Notes: generated from the sequence alone by a model not told the origin. A DNA stretch of 64,000 bases from Alloprevotella sp. (GCA_017471505.1 JAFUTC010000008.1:62001-126000); one strand, 5' to 3'. Shown: positions 7,696-16,247, counted from the first letter of the stretch. Numbers and translations: made by a program.

Positions 7696-10600
7696 CTATT
7701 GTGCGACTTCGTTGGGCATTAAACCGGCATTGCCGTCGCTCATCATGACCTCGTAGAGATACATGGCGCCTTGCTTGGCCATGGCGCCGGCCGGCGTATT
7801 GGCTAGAGCGTCAAGTTCCTCGGACATGGCTTTTGCCTCCTTGTCGTCGCAGGCTGCAGCCACGAACGCGGCGCGGGCCATATAGAATCCGTGGCGGGCA
7901 AGGCGGTCCTGATAGAGTCCGGGGTTGTAGGCGTAGAGCGAATTAATCCACTCGACATACTGACGGTTCTGCCGGAAGATTTCCTTGCTCACGCGGAGTG
8001 CTTCCTTATCGTCGCCGGCCTGATGCCAGAACTCGGCGAGTTCAATCTCGTCGTTTATGTAGGTCACATTGTCGGGCGAGAGTTCTTGCTTGCACTTCCG
8101 GAGCGCAGCCAAGGCCTGTTCTTTCTTTCCTTCCTTGAGGAGGGTCTGCACGAGCATGGCGAAAATGCGGCGGTGCGTCTGGCACATGCGCAGGTTCGTG
8201 TCGTCGAGGTAGATGCCTTTTGCGCTGACGTTTCCGTAGTGGAAGCGCTCCATCATGTTATGGTACATTTTTTCGGAGTCCACGGGTTCCTGTCCGCGGC
8301 GGAAGGGCGTGAGGCGATAGGCCAGGCCTTCGAGCGAGAAGAAGTCTTGCAGCCCGGCATAGTTCTCTTGTCCGAGCGTGACGCTCATGTATATCGGCCG
8401 CTTCCAGTCGTTGCGTGCCAGCATTTCATAGATGAGTACCTGGTTGCGAGCCATCAGTTTGCCGCGTTCCATGGCCCATTTGAGCGAAATGCTGATTTGG
8501 TCGGGGATTTCATAGCCTTCCGGCACGGTGATGCCTTGGTTGAGCACGTTTTCCTTATTGACTTTGACCACGATAGAGTCGGTCGGGAAATAACCCTTGG
8601 TGCGCACGTAGTTGTCCATGATGTAGCACAGTTCGTAAGGGTCGGGCCCGTCGGGATGACTGGCCTTGAAGGCGTCAAGTTCGGCCTTCATCTCCGGCTT
8701 AATATAGAAGATGCCGTGCTTGCCGTCGTCCACGTATTCGGCACGCTTCCACGCGATGGGAAGTGCGGGCGAATCGTAGGCCGGGCGGACCATCTGGTCG
8801 GTGTACCACTCCGTCTGCAGATATTCAAGGTTGCAGACGCGTGCACCCGTATATTTTCCTTCGGTTTCCTGGGCATACCAGAGCGGGAACGTATCGTTGT
8901 CGCCGTTGGAAAAGATGATGGGATAGGAAGGACTGCCGTCCAGGAGCGTGTCAGGCATGGTGGCGAGGTAGTTCATACCGAAGTCGCGGCATGCAAAGCG
9001 TCCGCTGCGGTCGTGGTCGTCCCAAGTCTGGCTGACCATCTGTAGCGGCACGAGGATGCATAATGCGGTGGCCACGGAAGCCGCGAGCGCAGGCTTGGCC
9101 TTCAGGTATTTCTTCAGAAGGTCGGCTACGGCTGCCACGCCCAAGCCTATCCAGATGGCGAAGGCATAGAACGAGCCGGCGTAGGCATAGTCGCGTTCGC
9201 GCGGTTGCTGCGGGGTCTGGTTCAGGTAGAGTACGATGGCCAGGCCGGTCATAAAGAAGAGGAAGAACACTACCCAGAACTGGCGCACGCCCTGCTCTCC
9301 TTTGAATGCCTGCCAGAAGAGTCCGAGCAGGCCCAATAGGAGCGGCAGGCAGTAGAACACGTTGTGGGCCTTGTCTTCTCTGAGTTCGTCGGGCATCTTG
9401 CTTTGGTCGCCGAGCATGGCATTGTCGAGCGGGGCGATGCCGGTAAGGTAGTTGCCGTGTTCCTTTTCGCCGAAACTCTGTTGTCCGTTCTGCCGGCCGG
9501 CAAAGTTCCACATGAAGTATCTCCAATACATGAAGTTCACCTGATAAGAGAGGAAGAACCTCAGGTTGCTGAGTTGCGTGGGCATTTGTCCGACGAAGGT
9601 CTCGCCGGTACCTTGCTCGTAGTCGACGGTCTTGAGGTCCAGTCCGTCGCCAAGCCAGTCTTCGTAGGCTTGCTTATGGCGCGACGAATACATGCGGGGG
9701 AACAGCATGGTCAGTCCGCTGGGGTAGACGGCCTTAGCGGGCGACGTGACGGTTTCGTACTCGTCTTTCTCGTCGGCGCTGAGTTTCTCCTTGCGGTGCA
9801 TGTCTTTCTTGTAGATATATCGGTAGTGGTAGGTGTCGTCATAGGCCATTTCCGAGGTATATGCCTGCCCCAGGAACAGCGGACGGTCGCCGTATTGCTC
9901 GCGGCTGAGGTAGTTGCCGAGCGTAAAGATGTCTTCGGGCGAATTCTGGTCCATCGGCGGATTGGCAGCCGAGCGTATGACGATGAGTGCGTAGCTGCTG
10001 TAGCCAATCATTAGCACGAGCATGCAGAGCAGTGAGGTGTTGAGGAACCGCTTGCGGATGCGGACGTGGGGAATAAGGTCGCGGCTCAGAACGAGGTAGA
10101 GAGCGGCCAGCACCACCAGTCCGACGACTACCGACAACAGTCCGGTGCCGATGAACGGTATGCCGAGCAGCGCCACCGAAGCCACATAGAGGCCGTTGGT
10201 CAGCGTGCGGTTGGTGCGCGTCGTACTCCAGATGGCGGCCAGCACTACTCCGACGAGCACGAGGATGTATAGAATCATGCCGGTGTTGAAGGGAAGTCCG
10301 AGCCAGTTTACGCAAATTAGTTCAAACCAGCCGCCTACCTTCACGATGCCCGGCACTACGCCGTAGAGCACTGCGGCCACGAGCAGGAATCCCACGGCCA
10401 GCGCCACGGTCGAACCTTTCAGGTTGGTGTCGGGGTAGCGTTTGTAGCAATAGACCAGTGCTATGGCCGGAAGGCATAGCAGGTTGAGCAGATGGATGCC
10501 TACGGCCACGCCGGTAAGGTAGAATATCAGCACGAGCCAGCGGTCGCTGTGAGGGTCGTCGGCGTGGTCTTCCCATTTCAGAATGAGCCAGAACACAAGT

Positions 10601-11064
10601 GCAGTAAACATCGACGAGTAGGCATAGACCTCTCCCTCGACAGCACTGAACCAGAACGTGTCGCTCCATGTGTAGGCGAGCGCTCCCACTGTGCCGGCAC
10701 CCATGATGGTTATGAGTTCGGCGGTTGTCTCAACCCGGCCGTCCTTGCACATAAGCATGCGGGCCAAGTGGGTGATGGTCCAGAACAGGAATAGTATGCA
10801 CAACGCCGACAGTAGCGCGCTCATCACATTCACCATCATGGCCACTTGCTCGGGGCCGCTTGCAAACTGTGCGAAGAGGTTGCCTGTGAGCATGAAGAAC
10901 GGTGCGCCGGGGGGATGGCCTACTTCCATCTTGGCGGCCGATGAGATGAATTCCGGACAATCCCAGAAACTTGCGCTGGGCTCTACGGTGGAGCAGTAGG
11001 TAAATGCCGCTACGGCAAACACCAGCCAGCCCACCAGGTTGTTTACTAACTTGTATTGTTTCAT
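7696..11064 (-). CDS. DUF2723 family (TMEM260/GT117-like) membrane glycosyltransferase
   Basis: 1122 residues from the ATG at 11062-11064; a longer open frame upstream would remove the normal N-terminal membrane start. The N-terminal domain (MKQYKLVNNLVGWLVFAVAAF, then SASFWDCPEFISSAAKMEVGHPPGAP with its acidic pair) is DUF2723, with about a dozen membrane segments in residues 1-370 and 590-690. The large C-terminal soluble part has TPR-like helices at its end. DUF2723 is shared with human TMEM260, a protein O-mannosyltransferase, and is grouped with GT-C enzymes. By analogy it may use a lipid-linked sugar on a periplasmic acceptor; acceptor and sugar are unknown here. Confidence 0.85.
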   Translation of the reverse strand: MKQYKLVNNLVGWLVFAVAAFTYCSTVEPSASFWDCPEFISSAAKMEVGHPPGAPFFMLTGNLFAQFASGPEQVAMMVNVMSALLSALCILFLFWTITHLARMLMCKDGRVETTAELITIMGAGTVGALAYTWSDTFWFSAVEGEVYAYSSMFTALVFWLILKWEDHADDPHSDRWLVLIFYLTGVAVGIHLLNLLCLPAIALVYCYKRYPDTNLKGSTVALAVGFLLVAAVLYGVVPGIVKVGGWFELICVNWLGLPFNTGMILYILVLVGVVLAAIWSTTRTNRTLTNGLYVASVALLGIPFIGTGLLSVVVGLVVLAALYLVLSRDLIPHVRIRKRFLNTSLLCMLVLMIGYSSYALIVIRSAANPPMDQNSPEDIFTLGNYLSREQYGDRPLFLGQAYTSEMAYDDTYHYRYIYKKDMHRKEKLSADEKDEYETVTSPAKAVYPSGLTMLFPRMYSSRHKQAYEDWLGDGLDLKTVDYEQGTGETFVGQMPTQLSNLRFFLSYQVNFMYWRYFMWNFAGRQNGQQSFGEKEHGNYLTGIAPLDNAMLGDQSKMPDELREDKAHNVFYCLPLLLGLLGLFWQAFKGEQGVRQFWVVFFLFFMTGLAIVLYLNQTPQQPRERDYAYAGSFYAFAIWIGLGVAAVADLLKKYLKAKPALAASVATALCILVPLQMVSQTWDDHDRSGRFACRDFGMNYLATMPDTLLDGSPSYPIIFSNGDNDTFPLWYAQETEGKYTGARVCNLEYLQTEWYTDQMVRPAYDSPALPIAWKRAEYVDDGKHGIFYIKPEMKAELDAFKASHPDGPDPYELCYIMDNYVRTKGYFPTDSIVVKVNKENVLNQGITVPEGYEIPDQISISLKWAMERGKLMARNQVLIYEMLARNDWKRPIYMSVTLGQENYAGLQDFFSLEGLAYRLTPFRRGQEPVDSEKMYHNMMERFHYGNVSAKGIYLDDTNLRMCQTHRRIFAMLVQTLLKEGKKEQALAALRKCKQELSPDNVTYINDEIELAEFWHQAGDDKEALRVSKEIFRQNRQYVEWINSLYAYNPGLYQDRLARHGFYMARAAFVAAACDDKEAKAMSEELDALANTPAGAMAKQGAMYLYEVMMSDGNAGLMPNEVAQ

Positions 11065-11114
11065 ATATCTGTGATGGTTCGTCGGCCCCCTTTGGAACAG
11101 GGGCACACAATTGC

Positions 11115-11122
11115 GCTGCGAA
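11115..11122 (-). promoter_or_regulatory. Promoter -7-like box of the DUF2723 gene
   Basis: Leftward strand reads TAACTTCG, one base off TAnnTTTG, about 50 bases before the start. A perfect inverted repeat (11135-11155) occupies the place where a -33 box should be. Confidence 0.4.
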
Positions 11123-11134
11123 GTTAGCAGATTA

Positions 11135-11155
11135 TTATTAAACATCGTTTAATAA
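11135..11155. promoter_or_regulatory. Perfect 9+9 inverted repeat, operator candidate
   Basis: TTATTAAAC, three bases, GTTTAATAA. Both arms match perfectly. It lies between array B and the -7-like box of the DUF2723 gene and would cover the -33 region, as a repressor or activator site would. Confidence 0.55.
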
Positions 11156-11167
11156 GCGCCAACGAAA

Positions 11168-11266
11168 ATTGCATTATGGGACAAAAAAATTGCATAATCG
11201 GATTTTGAAATTCAATTATGCAATTTGCGGATTGTATTATGCAATTTTTCTGCGGCATTATGGGAC
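11168..11266. repeat. Array B: 21-bp tandem near-palindromes
   Basis: Five units centred at 11175, 11196, 11217, 11238 and 11259, all 21 bp apart. Half-sites include ATTGCAT, ATTCAAT, ATTGTAT and ATGCAAT; the first and last units end ATGGGAC. The last unit contains the TAA stop of the ABC ATPase gene (11258-11260). The segment 11231-11250 is identical to segments in arrays D and E. Confidence 0.95.
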
Positions 11267-11896
11267 GGGACGGCAGATGGTCAGCCGGCCGTCGTCCAAC
11301 TGCCATATAGTGGTGTCGGACTGTGGGGTTTCGTGCGACACCATGACCACGGCGCTGGCGGGGCGTTGCTGTGCCAGCGTGCGATAGAGCAGCGAGCGGC
11401 TTTCTTGGTCGAGGTGGGTGTCGGGCTCGTCGAGCAGAATCAGGTCGGGTTCGGACACGAGTGCGCGGGCTATGAGGGCTCGCTGAAACTGGCCTCCGCT
11501 GAGTTGGCGGATGGGCGTGTCGGCCAGTGGCTCTATCTGCATCTGCTGCAGCATGCGGCTCACGCGCTCGCGGTGGCTTGCGTCGAAGCGTTGGAGCAGG
11601 CTCTTGCGGTTTTGCAGTCCGGAACACACCAGTTGGCCTACGCTGATGGGGAACTGGCGGTCGATGGCGCGGCGTTGGGGCAGGTAGCCGATGCGCAGGT
11701 CTTTGCTGCGTTCGAGCAGGCCCGAGGTGGGCGTCAGCAGGCCGGCCATGAGGCGCAGCAGCGTGGTCTTGCCCGAGCCGTTGCTGCCGGTCATCACCAC
11801 CAGGTCGCCCCGGTCGATTTGTGCGCTTATGTCGTGGAGCACCAGGTGGCTCTCGTAGGAAAACTCGATGTGTTCGAGGCGTAGCAAAGTGTTCAT
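11258..11896 (-). CDS. znuC: Metal (zinc-type) ABC transporter ATPase
   Basis: 212 residues from the ATG at 11894-11896, which overlaps the znuA stop as ATGA. Walker A GSNGSGKTTLL is near residue 40, signature LSGGQFQRA near 135 and Walker B LILLDEPDTHLD near 155, with the switch His in VSHET. The closest type is ZnuC/MntB-like ATPases that power uptake of zinc or manganese. The expected membrane permease gene (ZnuB) does not follow; the frame ends inside array B and the next gene is unrelated. Substrate is inferred from the neighbouring binding protein. Confidence 0.88.
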   Translation of the reverse strand: MNTLLRLEHIEFSYESHLVLHDISAQIDRGDLVVMTGSNGSGKTTLLRLMAGLLTPTSGLLERSKDLRIGYLPQRRAIDRQFPISVGQLVCSGLQNRKSLLQRFDASHRERVSRMLQQMQIEPLADTPIRQLSGGQFQRALIARALVSEPDLILLDEPDTHLDQESRSLLYRTLAQQRPASAVVMVSHETPQSDTTIWQLDDGRLTICRPVP

Positions 11897-12741
11897 TGCG
11901 TAAGGGTTTGAGTGAGTTGCAGCAAGGTTTGTTCCCACTGCGGAGCCAGCGGATTGTATCGCACGACGCGCAGTCCTGCCTCGCGGGCCAGCATGTCGGC
12001 CGTGGCGCCCTGGTAGGCTTGTTCTGCCAGCACGAACTGTACGCTGTCGGCCCGGCAGGTGCGCACGAGTTGCTCCACGCGAGCCACCGACGGTTCGCGC
12101 CCGTCTTGCTCGATGCTCGTCTGACGGAGTCCGTAGTCGCGGCAATAATAGCCCAGTGCTGGATGGTGGACCAGCAGCGTGCGATGGGTGAGCGGCCGGA
12201 GCATTTCGCGCAGTTGTGCGTCGACGCTGTCTAGATGTTGCCCGTAGCGCATAAGGTTGGCGCGGTAGAGGTCGGCCTTGGCGGTGTCGGCCTCGCAGAG
12301 AGCGGTGCAGATGACGGTGGCCATAGCCTTGGCGTTGATGACGGAGAGCCAGATGTGGGGATCGGCGGAGTCGGTGTAGCCACCTTCGAGCGAGCGCGGC
12401 AATAGTGTGAGCGTGTCGCTCAGGCGGACGGTTGCCGGGGTGCGTTGGCTGCTTAGCAAGGTGGACAGCATCGTGCTCTCGAAACCGAGTGTGCCGGTGA
12501 AGAAGCAGAGGCGGCTGTCGGCCAGACCGACCATCTGTTGCGGCGTAGGCTCGTAGGTCTCGGCTGCAGCGCCTTCCGGCACGAGCACGTTGATGCGGTA
12601 GTCGGAGCCGGCTATGGCCTCGACCATCGCACCTATGGGAGCCACGCTCACGCTAATCACGGGCCGCGTGTCGGCTATGCGCCGGCATCCGCCCATAAGC
12701 AGCATGGCAACGGCCAGTATGGCCACAATCGGTTTCTTCAT
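11893..12741 (-). CDS. znuA: Zinc/manganese ABC transporter substrate-binding lipoprotein
   Basis: 282 residues. The N-terminus MKKPIVAILAVAMLLMGGC is a lipoprotein signal with the lipobox LMGGC. The rest is a cluster A-I (ZnuA/TroA) binding protein: AIAGSDYRINVLVPEGAAAETYEPTP near the start, ADPHIWLSV with the metal His, VHHPALGYYCRDYG and the C-terminal AEQAYQGATADMLAREAG. It lacks the long His-rich loop of some ZnuA proteins. Stop and the next start overlap by ATGA, so it is translationally coupled to the ATPase. Zinc is more likely than manganese but not proven. Confidence 0.87.
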   Translation of the reverse strand: MKKPIVAILAVAMLLMGGCRRIADTRPVISVSVAPIGAMVEAIAGSDYRINVLVPEGAAAETYEPTPQQMVGLADSRLCFFTGTLGFESTMLSTLLSSQRTPATVRLSDTLTLLPRSLEGGYTDSADPHIWLSVINAKAMATVICTALCEADTAKADLYRANLMRYGQHLDSVDAQLREMLRPLTHRTLLVHHPALGYYCRDYGLRQTSIEQDGREPSVARVEQLVRTCRADSVQFVLAEQAYQGATADMLAREAGLRVVRYNPLAPQWEQTLLQLTQTLTQ

Positions 12742-12753
12742 TCTGTCAGTAGG

Positions 12754-13206
12754 TTAAAATATCGATTCGTAACTAAGTACAAGAATCAGGTAGCGCACGA
12801 ACTTGCCGAGGCCGATGGCCAGTATGGTGGGCCAAAACGGTGTACGCAGAAATCCGAGCGACACCGTGACGACGCTTCCCATCACGGGCACCCAGGCCAG
12901 CAGTCCCATCCAGGCTCCGTGGCGGCGTATGCGGACGAGCATGGCCTCCAGTTTGTCGGGCTGCACGTGCGTCCAGTGCTCAATCCACTCGGTGTTGCCG
13001 AGCGACCCAATCTTGTAGTTGACCAACGCCCCGAGCCAGTTGCCCAGCGTGCCCCATAAAAGCAGGCGGCTGCTATCGGAGCCGATGGCCAGGAGTGCAA
13101 TCATCACGAATTCCGAGGAGAAGGGCAGCACGCTGCCTGCCAAAAAGGCCGACAGGAACATGCCGATGTATCCTTGCTCGATGAAAAACTGCTGTATCTG
13201 CTCCAT
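12754..13206 (-). CDS. YqaA/DedA (SNARE-associated) family membrane protein
   Basis: 150 residues with four or five hydrophobic segments. The pattern GYIGMFLSAFLAGSVLPFSSE, then GNWLGALVNYKIG, then WVPVMGSVVTVSLGFLR is that of YqaA, a small member of the VTT/DedA group. DedA relatives are thought to move lipids across the inner membrane. It lies 12 bases upstream of znuA on the same strand and is probably co-transcribed, but a role in metal uptake is not implied by the family. Confidence 0.85.
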   Translation of the reverse strand: MEQIQQFFIEQGYIGMFLSAFLAGSVLPFSSEFVMIALLAIGSDSSRLLLWGTLGNWLGALVNYKIGSLGNTEWIEHWTHVQPDKLEAMLVRIRRHGAWMGLLAWVPVMGSVVTVSLGFLRTPFWPTILAIGLGKFVRYLILVLSYESIF

Positions 13207-13233
13207 GTCTGTCAGAAGGCCGCGCCGGTGCGC

Positions 13234-14181
13234 CTATAGTCCCCACCACCCCATTTGTCCGGCCGTCCAGATGAGCGCGAAGCCTATGAGCCAGACGTCA
13301 AACCATATACCCATGGCCCAATGTCCCTTGGCCAGAGTGAAATAGTGGCTCAGGAGCGGCGCCGTGTTAAGCAGGACGACGGGAAGCATCAGCGAGAAGT
13401 CGGCGGGAAACAGCACCATGAGAACTAACAGTAGCAACTCGTGCGAAATCATAACGTAGTGCATGTCGCGCACAATCTTTTTGTCGCGGAATCGGCCCCT
13501 TGCGTAGTGTAGCAGGCCGAAGAAGGCGCACACCATAATGAACGCGAAATAGAAGCGTGGCGCCGAGGCCCACTGCGTAAGGTCGGGCACCGACCACATG
13601 CGGCAAACCTGCAGGAATGCGAACATGGTGGGCACGGAGTCGGTCCATACGCTCCACGCAAAGTAGAGCCAGAGCGGAAACGCTATGCCCAGGAGCGCGG
13701 CAAAGAAGGTGCGCCACGACAGGATGTGCAGCCGGAATCCCAACTGCCACATAAACAGCGGCAGCATAAAGGCCATCTGCGGCCACACGGCAGTGCCGAG
13801 CGTCAGCAGCAGGAACGCGTGGAACACGTAGCCGGCCGGGCGGCGTTGCGATAGGGCGGCAAAGAGCAGATCGTATGCACCGAGCAGGCAGAACGGCGGT
13901 ATCCATGCCCACGACAGGCTGTGGCACGGCAGGCATACGGTGGCCAGCATGAGGAACGTGGAACTTGTCATGCGCGACCGTACTCGAATCCATTGGAAGT
14001 GGTTGTTCGACTCGCGCAACAGGAACGTCAGCACGACGGCTACGGCAAATCCACCCCATGTGCGGTAGTCGGTGCCGGCAGGAAGCAGCCACAGCAGTGC
14101 GCAGACCACCAGCACGCCCGAAAGCGTGAAGTAGTTGGTCGTGATGCGTTCGCGCAGCGTCTTTCGCTTGTTCCTTGCCAT
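13234..14181 (-). CDS. Predicted polytopic inner-membrane protein, function unknown
   Basis: 315 residues with about eight hydrophobic helices (around residues 20-35, 45-60, 75-105, 125-175, 185-200, 225-240, 255-290, 295-310). It begins with a basic cytoplasmic lead, MARNKRKTLRERI. No catalytic motif is recognised. A conserved Bacteroidales membrane protein of unknown role seems the best label. It starts 18 bases from the purD stop, suggesting one leftward operon with purD. Confidence 0.7.
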   Translation of the reverse strand: MARNKRKTLRERITTNYFTLSGVLVVCALLWLLPAGTDYRTWGGFAVAVVLTFLLRESNNHFQWIRVRSRMTSSTFLMLATVCLPCHSLSWAWIPPFCLLGAYDLLFAALSQRRPAGYVFHAFLLLTLGTAVWPQMAFMLPLFMWQLGFRLHILSWRTFFAALLGIAFPLWLYFAWSVWTDSVPTMFAFLQVCRMWSVPDLTQWASAPRFYFAFIMVCAFFGLLHYARGRFRDKKIVRDMHYVMISHELLLLVLMVLFPADFSLMLPVVLLNTAPLLSHYFTLAKGHWAMGIWFDVWLIGFALIWTAGQMGWWGL

Positions 14182-14199
14182 GGCCTGCCTGTGGTGTAG

Positions 14200-15474
14200 T
14201 TAGTCGGAAAGCACGTCGCGACCGATATCGCGGCGATGGTAGGCACCTTCGAACGAGATGTTTTCGGCGGCCTTCATCGACTGGTCCAGCGCCTCGCGTA
14301 GCGTCGACCCGTAGGAACTGACGGCAATGACGCGGCCGCCGCTTGTGAGCAGTTGCGAGCCGTCTGTGCACGTGCCGGCATGGAATACGACCGAGCGGCC
14401 CACGTCGCCTATGCGGATGGGCTTGTTCTTTTCGTAGGCACCCGGGTAGCCTCCGCTCACAACCATGACGCATGCGGCGGCACGTTCGTCGAACTCGACG
14501 GCGACCTTATCGAGCCGATGCTCGCGCACGGCCTCGAACAGTTCGACGATATCGGTTTTGAGGCGCAGCATTACGCTCTCGGTCTCGGGGTCGCCCATGC
14601 GGCAGTTGTACTCTATGACCTTAGGCTGTCCGCCTATGTTGATGAGTCCGAAGAAGATGAATCCCTGATAGGCAATGCCCTCCTGGCGCAGCCCGCTTAT
14701 GGTGGGCTCTACAATCTGTGTCCGGACGCGCTCCATCCAAGCCTTGTCGGCAAAGGGCACGGGCGAAACGCTTCCCATGCCGCCGGTGTTGGGACCTTTG
14801 TCGCCCTCGCCGATGCGCTTGTAGTCTTTGGCCTCAGGCAGCATTACGTAGTGCTCGCCGTCGGTAAGCACGAACACCGAACACTCTATGCCGTCCATAA
14901 ACTCCTCGATGACCACCTTGCTGCTGGCCGTTCCAAATTCACCGTCGAGCATGGCTTTCAGTTCGGCGCAAGCCTCTTCGAACGTGGGCAATATGACCAC
15001 ACCCTTGCCGGCCGCCAGTCCGTCGGCCTTCAACACATAGGGCGGCTGCAGACTGCGCATGAACGCGCAACCGGCCTCGTAGTCGGAGCGCGTAAACGTG
15101 GCATACTGTGCCGTCGGAATATGGTGGCGCGTCATAAATGCCTTGGCGAAGTCCTTGCTGCCCTCCAACTGGGCACCTTCGCGGCACGGTCCAATCACGC
15201 AAATATCCTTCAGCAGCGAGTGATGGGCAAAATAGTCGGCAATGCCGTTCACCAGCGGCACTTCTGGCCCAACCACCATCAGTTGCACCTCGTAGTCGAT
15301 GGCGAATGCAGCAATCTCGTCGAAATCGGATAAGTTGAGCGACACATTCTCGCCCAATTCGGCAGTGCCAGGATTACCGGGAGCAATGAAAAACCTGTCC
15401 ACCAGCGGACTTTGAGCAATCTTCCAGGCCAACGCACTCTCGCGTCCGCCACTTCCTAAAAGCAAAATGTTCAT
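14200..15474 (-). CDS. purD: Phosphoribosylamine--glycine ligase
   Basis: 424 residues, standard length. PurD joins phosphoribosylamine and glycine with ATP in purine synthesis. The N-terminal [17 protein letters not shown], the ATP-grasp loop [15 protein letters not shown] near residue 145, [12 protein letters not shown] near 235 and [14 protein letters not shown] near 290 are all present. The ATG at 15472-15474 is preceded by a good -7 box. The divergent tRNA-Leu begins 131 bases away. Confidence 0.97.
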   Translation of the reverse strand: MNILLLGSGGRESALAWKIAQSPLVDRFFIAPGNPGTAELGENVSLNLSDFDEIAAFAIDYEVQLMVVGPEVPLVNGIADYFAHHSLLKDICVIGPCREGAQLEGSKDFAKAFMTRHHIPTAQYATFTRSDYEAGCAFMRSLQPPYVLKADGLAAGKGVVILPTFEEACAELKAMLDGEFGTASSKVVIEEFMDGIECSVFVLTDGEHYVMLPEAKDYKRIGEGDKGPNTGGMGSVSPVPFADKAWMERVRTQIVEPTISGLRQEGIAYQGFIFFGLINIGGQPKVIEYNCRMGDPETESVMLRLKTDIVELFEAVREHRLDKVAVEFDERAAACVMVVSGGYPGAYEKNKPIRIGDVGRSVVFHAGTCTDGSQLLTSGGRVIAVSSYGSTLREALDQSMKAAENISFEGAYHRRDIGRDVLSD

Positions 15475-15494
15475 GGCATAGGGATTTATAGTCG

Positions 15495-15502
15495 CAAAAA
15501 TA
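15495..15502 (-). promoter_or_regulatory. Promoter -7 box of purD
   Basis: Leftward TATTTTTG, a full match to TAnnTTTG, 20 bases upstream of the purD start codon, giving a short leader of about 15 bases. Confidence 0.6.
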
Positions 15503-15561
15503 CGCGAAAAGCCCGAATTTCAGCCCCCTGGACGCCATTCTTTCACAAATTCACCGAAAAA

Positions 15562-15594
15562 TTTGGACATTTGCAGAATTTCCTTGTACTTTTG
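15562..15594 (+). promoter_or_regulatory. Promoter of tRNA-Leu
   Basis: TTTG at 15562-15565, a 21-base spacer, then TACTTTTG at 15587-15594, matching the Bacteroidetes -33/-7 pattern, 12 bases ahead of the mature tRNA 5' end. Confidence 0.75.
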
Positions 15595-15605
15595 CACCGC
15601 TTTAA

Positions 15606-15687
15606 GCCCAGATGGCGGAATCGGTAGACGCGCTGGTCTCAAACACCAGTGGGGCAACCCGTGCCGGTTCGACCCCGGCTCTGGGTA
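15606..15687 (+). tRNA. tRNA-Leu (anticodon CAA)
   Basis: Class II tRNA with a long variable arm. Acceptor GCCCAGA pairs with UCUGGGU, with a G1-U72 wobble. The D arm contains AATCGGTAGACG, and the anticodon loop CTCAAAC gives CAA. The T arm is GCCGG-TTCGACC-CCGGC. CCA is not encoded; CGA follows the discriminator A. The last 12 bases belong to the 17-bp core repeated at the far end of the integrated element, so this gene is the integration target and its 3' end is restored by the insert. Confidence 0.95.
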
Positions 15688-15692
15688 CGAGG
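15676..15692 (+). repeat. attL core, 17-bp direct repeat
   Basis: CGGCTCTGGGTACGAGG, overlapping the T-arm 3' strand, acceptor 3' strand and discriminator of tRNA-Leu. An identical copy is at 21924-21940. Confidence 0.9.
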
Positions 15693-15713
15693 CTTAAAAG
15701 TCGATAGTTAAGT

Positions 15714-15746
15714 AAAGTGCTGTAAGTAAACAACTTGCAGCACTTT
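15714..15746 (+). terminator. Terminator hairpin supplied by the element behind tRNA-Leu
   Basis: A 14-bp stem (15714-15727 with 15733-15746, one G-U pair) with a 5-base loop, followed by GTGTTTTC. It resembles the host hairpin left behind at 21969-22007 in its GTGCTGTA...GCAC core, so the insert carries its own tRNA terminator. It can also stop the leftward coiled-coil gene. Confidence 0.7.
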
Positions 15747-15766
15747 CGTGTTTTCAAAATTAGTAA

Positions 15767-15787
15767 TTTGCACCACGTTTGCACCAC
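15767..15787 (+). promoter_or_regulatory. Left-end integrase arm sites (two TTTGCACCAC copies)
   Basis: TTTGCACCAC at 15767-15776 and again at 15778-15787, 11 bp apart, about one helical turn. The first is preceded by TTAGTAA. The same 10-mer with the same TTAGTAA lead occurs at the right end (21771-21780), with an inverted copy at 21752-21761. This is the arrangement expected of integrase arm-type sites. Confidence 0.6.
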
Positions 15788-15831
15788 TCAAACGCAAAAT
15801 ACCTACTTTTTGCCCGTTTGTGATGGTTCTG

Positions 15832-16101
15832 TTATTGGTCGTTTGCGGCTGGTGTGAGGTGTATTATTCTGGCTGGTTGGCTCTGGCTCGTTTCTGTTCC
15901 TGTCCTGTGCTTTGCCTCAAATAGTGTAAAGCGTTCCTTTCTGGTTAGTTCCTGTATGGTTCTGTTGGCTGTTTCTAACGCTGCCAGCAGCCTGTCGTTT
16001 GTTGCCTGTAACTGCTCTTTGGCGGCTTGTAACTCTCTGCACTTGGCGTTTGCTATCGCTAACGCTTGGCTAATGGTTTCTAATGCTTCTTTGTTGTTCA
16101 T
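15832..16101 (-). CDS. Small coiled-coil protein of the element
   Basis: 89 residues from the ATG at 16099-16101 (MNNKEALETISQALAIANAK). Residues 5-60 are a heptad-rich coiled coil (LQAAKEQLQATNDRLLAALE), followed by a basic stretch and a polar tail. It has its own strong promoter (16128-16159). Position as the last gene before attL and independent transcription suggest an accessory product. No function is recognised; a phage- or plasmid-type accessory or structural coiled coil is possible. Confidence 0.7.
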   Translation of the reverse strand: MNNKEALETISQALAIANAKCRELQAAKEQLQATNDRLLAALETANRTIQELTRKERFTLFEAKHRTGTETSQSQPARIIHLTPAANDQ

Positions 16102-16127
16102 TGGTTCGGTTGTTTTGTAATGCTGTG

Positions 16128-16159
16128 CAAAGGTAGATGTTTTCTTCCTGTTTTTCAAA
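16128..16159 (-). promoter_or_regulatory. Promoter of the coiled-coil gene
   Basis: Leftward TTTG (16156-16159), 20-base spacer, TACCTTTG (16128-16135). The start codon is 27 bases downstream. Twin palindromes lie 75-120 bases upstream. Confidence 0.7.
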
Positions 16160-16209
16160 CACAAAACAAAGATTTTTCACTTCTAAATAATTGGCTTTCA
16201 GTGCGTTTT

Positions 16210-16247
16210 GTATTACCTTAATACGCTTTTCTGTATTACTTTAATAC
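16210..16247. promoter_or_regulatory. Two GTATTA-N3-TAATAC palindromes, 23 bp apart
   Basis: GTATTACCTTAATAC at 16210-16224 and GTATTACTTTAATAC at 16233-16247, both perfect six-base inverted repeats around three bases, with matching flanks (TG before, GC after). They sit in a 751-base gene-free gap between the coiled-coil promoter and a possible rightward promoter. Paired dimer-binding sites of an element-encoded regulator are the likely reading. Confidence 0.65.
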
